Assembly: GCA_001598975.1 (NCBI GenBank)
Contig: BBXU01001995.1
Coordinates: forward strand, 1-10,204
Source: Parachlorella kessleri
Lineage: Eukaryota > Chlorophyta > Trebouxiophyceae > Chlorellales > Chlorellaceae
Length of the DNA: 10,204 nucleotides
Direction: 5' to 3'
Shown: positions 8,101 through 10,204 of the stretch, piece by piece
Position numbering within the stretch: position 1 is the first letter of the stretch
Layout: the number at the start of each line of letters is the position of its first letter
Notes under the pieces: generated by a model
Databases searched by the model: none
What the model was told of the DNA's origin: nothing
What the model saw: only the letters and a program-made list of their open reading frames with translations
Translations under genes and position numbers: made by a program

Positions 8101-10081
8101 CACCGTTCTCAATCCACACTACACAGCCACCCACCTGCTCCAGATCTCGCTGCATGTGCCGCCGCCACAGCCGGTTCTCCGACACATTGGTATCGGCCGC
8201 GTACTGCTTCTCCAGCTCAGCAGCCCTTGACACCAGCTCCGCCAGCTGCGCCTCAGCGGCTGCCGCCCTCTGGCTGAGAGCCTCCTCTCGCGCGGCCGCT
8301 TCCCTTTCCAGCTGTGCTGCGCGCGCTGTGGCTGCCTCCAGCTGTGCCGCCTTGGAGGCCACTGCCTGCTCCAGGTCCGCCTGCACGCATGGGACTCATT
8401 CAGCAAGGCTGAAGCCACAGATGCTAGGGACAAGATCGACGCGATCACAACATACTGATGCTGACTTGACTCAAGGCATGGTATGGCTCCCTGCTGCGCC
8501 TGCAGGCGTCGACGGTTCATGCACCTGCTCCTTGCAACTGCTGTTGCAGGATACCTGGTGTTCCCTCCCCATTCAAGCGCATGCCCCCTCTGATCGCAGC
8601 AGCCACCTCGTGCTCCCTCACCTGCCGCTGCGTGTTGGCTGCCATCGCTGCCGCAGCCTCTCTCTGGAGCGCGCCGACCACCGCCTGCTCGCCCTGCAGC
8701 GCCCGCTGCGCCGCCTGCAGCTGAGCCTGCAGCTCCGCTTGCATTGTTCCAGCTTCTCCTCGCGCCTGCTGGGAGGCCTGCTGCGCTGCTGCCAGCTCCT
8801 GTCGCAGGGATGCCACCTGCTGCAGGGCCGCCTGGCTGCGGTCCTGCTCCTGGAGCAGCGCCTGGGCTGCGTCTTCAACCTGCAGTATTGCAAGCGTGGT
8901 CAACGCAATGACTATAGCAGATATAGCATGGATAGGACAACCGCGGGCCAGGCGGATCCGCATCTCATAGTTAGCCTACCCTTGACACTGTGCAGGGCAA
9001 GTCTGTCAATAAGCAATACACCATAGAACATCATGGCGCTCGCAGCCGGCCGGCATGTACTCAAGGAATTTGGCTGCAAACTTGCCGCCCCTCGCAGCCT
9101 CAACCTCACGACATGTGTGACAAACAAGCTCGCACACACCACCACCACGAGTGGCTATGGGTGCACCCCTTGGTATTGCAATGGCACATCACTGTACTCC
9201 GCCATTCCCACCCTCCCTCCCACCCACTCATCAAACACTAACCTTGCTGAGCAGGGCCTGGACCTGGGCTCGCAGCCCCTCCAGCTCCTGCCCGTCCTCC
9301 GCCCGCCCTTCCAGCACCTGCTCCAGCTGCTTGCCCCGCTGGCTCAGGTCGCGACGCAAAGCGCGCACCTCTTGCTGCACAGCACATGGTGCACGCGGCT
9401 GTCGACAACCCAGGGAAGGAGGATGGCATCGCCGGGACAGGTAACTTCATTCCCCAGCAACTGGGGGAAGGCGGGGTTACATGCAGGCGAGCGAGCATGC
9501 CAGCAGACCTGGCTGGAGGCAGGGGGCGTGCTATCTTTAGAGTCCCTTGGGAGGAGAAGCTGCTCAGTGACTGCCCATAGGCAGGACAGCTGCCCGCCCA
9601 TCCTGATGAAGCTCACTGGCGGCAGCATTCTTGCGCGCGCTCGCCCGGCACCCCACCCACCCTACCCCCATTTTCCAAGTCATCCTTAACCCCACCGGAC
9701 GGCAAGTCCACCCGCCCTAGGGCCACTGGGGTCGCCACAAATGCTTATACGGCTTGGTGCCATCCCACCAGCCATCCAGCCTGCCAGCAAGCAAGTCCCA
9801 GCCCTTCACACACCCCTCCCGCCACAACAGTAAGGAAATTCTCCCTGTCAGCAAGTCCCCTCCCCCTCCCCTTCCCCCCCTCTTCCGGTTCAAAACACAC
9901 CCACCCATCCACCCACCTCCAGCGTGGCAGCCTGCTCCCTTTCTATCCTGAGCTCCTCCTGGGAGCGGGCCAGGCGCGCGGCAGCCATCGCGCGCTCCTC
10001 CTGGAACTGCGCCGCCGCCATCGCCAGCTCCTCGGCCTGCGCCTGCTTCATCTGCTGCAGGGCCTGGCGCAGGGACAGCAC
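5010..10081 (-). CDS. Long alpha-helical coiled-coil protein (last ten exons; N-terminus beyond the right edge)
   Basis: Ten exons (9917-10081, 9243-9374, 8622-8879, 8135-8380, 7415-7687, 6888-6992, 6433-6684, 5676-6140, 5308-5376, 5010-5102) join in phase 0 to give 685 residues and a TAG stop. The product is rich in Ala, Gln, Glu, Arg and Leu, has almost no aromatic residues, one Cys and no proline, as expected for a near-continuous coiled coil. No enzymatic motif, signal peptide or membrane segment is visible, and I do not recognise a named family. Scaffold, cytoskeletal, centriolar or flagellar proteins have this composition, but the role is not determined. Three exons begin with an AxAxxxSER pattern, suggesting internal duplication. 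One polar stretch in exon 8135-8380 (NVSENRLWRRHMQRD) is the clearest break in composition. The gene ends about 1 kb upstream of the pyruvate kinase start on the same strand; nothing links the two functions. Confidence 0.88.
5308..5376 (-). CDS. Coiled-coil gene, ninth visible exon
   Basis: Acceptor GTGGTTGCAG, donor GTGAGC, 23 codons (AESLREAMQRMIALQRERIG then LLE). Phase 0 at both ends, and the heptad pattern continues. Confidence 0.82.
5676..6140 (-). CDS. Coiled-coil gene, eighth visible exon (largest; repeat-type exon H)
   Basis: Acceptor CTCCCTGTTGCAG, donor GTGGGC, 155 codons. It opens AAADLESERRLVIQLRQEAA and reaches AVLAER at residue 52. The remainder continues as LQAERQRSALL and EVERERVGRLEEAL units and ends SETFGK. 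Confidence 0.9.
6393..6412. repeat. Exact 10-bp tandem duplication in an intron
   Basis: GCGTGCTCAC occurs twice without spacing. On the minus strand each copy begins GTGAGC, so both resemble splice donors, 20 to 30 bases beyond the donor of exon 6433-6684. Reading on past that donor soon meets a stop. Confidence 0.8.
6433..6684 (-). CDS. Coiled-coil gene, seventh visible exon (repeat-type exon G)
   Basis: Acceptor CCTACTGCAG, donor GTGGGA, 84 codons. It opens AQAELDSERQVTQRLRQDAA and reaches SVLAER at about residue 51, closely paralleling exon 5676-6140. Confidence 0.88.
6888..6992 (-). CDS. Coiled-coil gene, sixth visible exon
   Basis: Acceptor CTGCGTGCAG, donor GTGAGG, 35 codons (ERGRVVELEQRVSSLELL... 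to ...TEALQQ). Clear Leu/Val heptad spacing; phase 0 at both ends. Confidence 0.86.
7396..7412 (-). promoter_or_regulatory. G-quadruplex motif at a splice donor
   Basis: The intron after exon 7415-7687 starts GTGGGTGGGTGGGAGCGGG on the coding strand: four GGG runs with loops of 1, 1 and 3 bases. This fits the standard G-quadruplex pattern, and G-runs next to donors often enhance splicing. Folding is inferred. Confidence 0.55.
7415..7687 (-). CDS. Coiled-coil gene, fifth visible exon (repeat-type exon E)
   Basis: Acceptor CACTGCAG, donor GTGGGTGGGTGGG, 91 codons. It opens AQAKVTSERQQAQRLREEAL, the same pattern as exons 6433-6684 and 5676-6140. A G-quadruplex motif starts at its donor. Confidence 0.87.
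8135..8380 (-). CDS. Coiled-coil gene, fourth visible exon
   Basis: Acceptor GCGTGCAG, donor GTGGGT, 82 codons (ADLEQAVASKAAQLE... to ...MQRDLEQ). Residues 66-78 of the exon are polar and contain the only Trp seen in the protein, a likely interruption or accessory site in the helix. Confidence 0.86.
8622..8879 (-). CDS. Coiled-coil gene, third visible exon
   Basis: Acceptor AATACTGCAG, donor GTGAGG, 86 codons (VEDAAQALLQEQ... to ...MAANTQRQ). Very rich in Gln and Ala; phase 0 at both ends. Confidence 0.87.
9243..9374 (-). CDS. Coiled-coil gene, second visible exon
   Basis: Acceptor TGCTGTGCAG, donor GTTAGT, 44 codons (QEVRALRRDLSQRGKQ... to ...VQALLSK). Heptad-like spacing of Leu and Val; phase 0 at both ends. 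Confidence 0.85.
9857..9886 (-). repeat. Purine tract rich in G-runs in an intron (pyrimidine on the plus strand)
   Basis: Thirty bases of only C and T on the plus strand, so only G and A in the transcript, with four or more runs of at least four G. It lies 30 to 60 bases after the donor of exon 9917-10081. Both G-quadruplex and triplex structures are possible. Confidence 0.7.
9917..10081 (-). CDS. Coiled-coil gene, first visible exon
   Basis: Acceptor CTCCTCCGCAG, donor GTGGGT, 55 codons (VLSLRQALQQMKQ... to ...EQAATLE). It is entered in phase 0, so at least one more exon lies to the right. Confidence 0.85.
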
Positions 10082-10190
10082 CTGCGGAGGAGGGCGGGGG
10101 TGCAGAGTCAAGGCGGGGTGGGGTGTGTCGCAGCCTGGCAGTCAGTGGGCGGGCACGAAGCCCGTACAGTAGAGGCTGGGGGAGCGAAGC

Positions 10191-10204
10191 GGGGGGGGGG
10201 GGGG
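10191..10204. repeat. G homopolymer at the window edge
   Basis: Fourteen G at the extreme right end, inside an intron of the coiled-coil gene. It may be a genuine run or a point where assembly or sequencing stopped. Confidence 0.8.

Noticed and set aside
8085..9026. Open plus-strand frame of 313 codons
   Set aside because: It lies opposite coiled-coil exons 8135-8380 and 8622-8879 and runs through their intron. The product is Ser/Leu/Ala/Cys low-complexity sequence, as expected opposite CAG/CTG-rich codons.
9375..9916. Possible hidden exon in a 542-base intron
   Set aside because: Minus-strand frames here are Gly/Arg/Trp-rich or proline-containing and do not continue the proline-free helical pattern. 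No paired splice sites in phase were seen.

Overview
The window is GC-rich nuclear DNA from a green alga, most likely a chlorophyte of the Chlamydomonadales type. It is not bacterial. Every convincing reading frame is broken by spliceosomal introns of about 80 to 650 bases, with GT(GC)...CAG boundaries. Coding sequence is strongly GC-biased, a chlorophyte-style TGTAA polyadenylation signal follows the one stop codon present, and the best-recognised protein is closest to the plant cytosolic pyruvate kinase subfamily. The species cannot be named from sequence alone. All exon joins below were made by reading splice sites, codon phase and homology by eye.

Both genes lie on the minus strand and are transcribed from right to left. 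Positions 1-3951 hold the 5' part of a pyruvate kinase gene: nine coding exons (3941-3951, 3753-3859, 3458-3549, 2870-3061, 2290-2394, 1732-1782, 1232-1309, 455-586, 44-157) giving residues 1-294. The gene runs off the left edge just after the active-site lysine. Two of its introns begin with GC instead of GT, its first coding exon is only 11 bases long, and one splice donor lies inside a 20-bp tandem repeat.

Positions 3952-5009 contain no convincing coding exon. They should hold the pyruvate kinase promoter and 5' UTR and the short 3' UTR of the upstream gene. Positions 5010-10081 hold the last ten exons of a long coiled-coil protein: 9917-10081, 9243-9374, 8622-8879, 8135-8380, 7415-7687, 6888-6992, 6433-6684, 5676-6140, 5308-5376 and 5010-5102, ending in TAG. 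These give 685 residues without a single proline. The gene begins beyond the right edge. All its visible introns are phase 0, and three exons start with the same sequence pattern, which suggests growth by duplication of exon cassettes.

The two genes look like unrelated neighbours: a glycolytic enzyme and a structural protein. No mobile element, CRISPR array, tRNA, rRNA or new multi-gene system was found. The points of interest are gene architecture, splice-site variation and divergence in the kinase.
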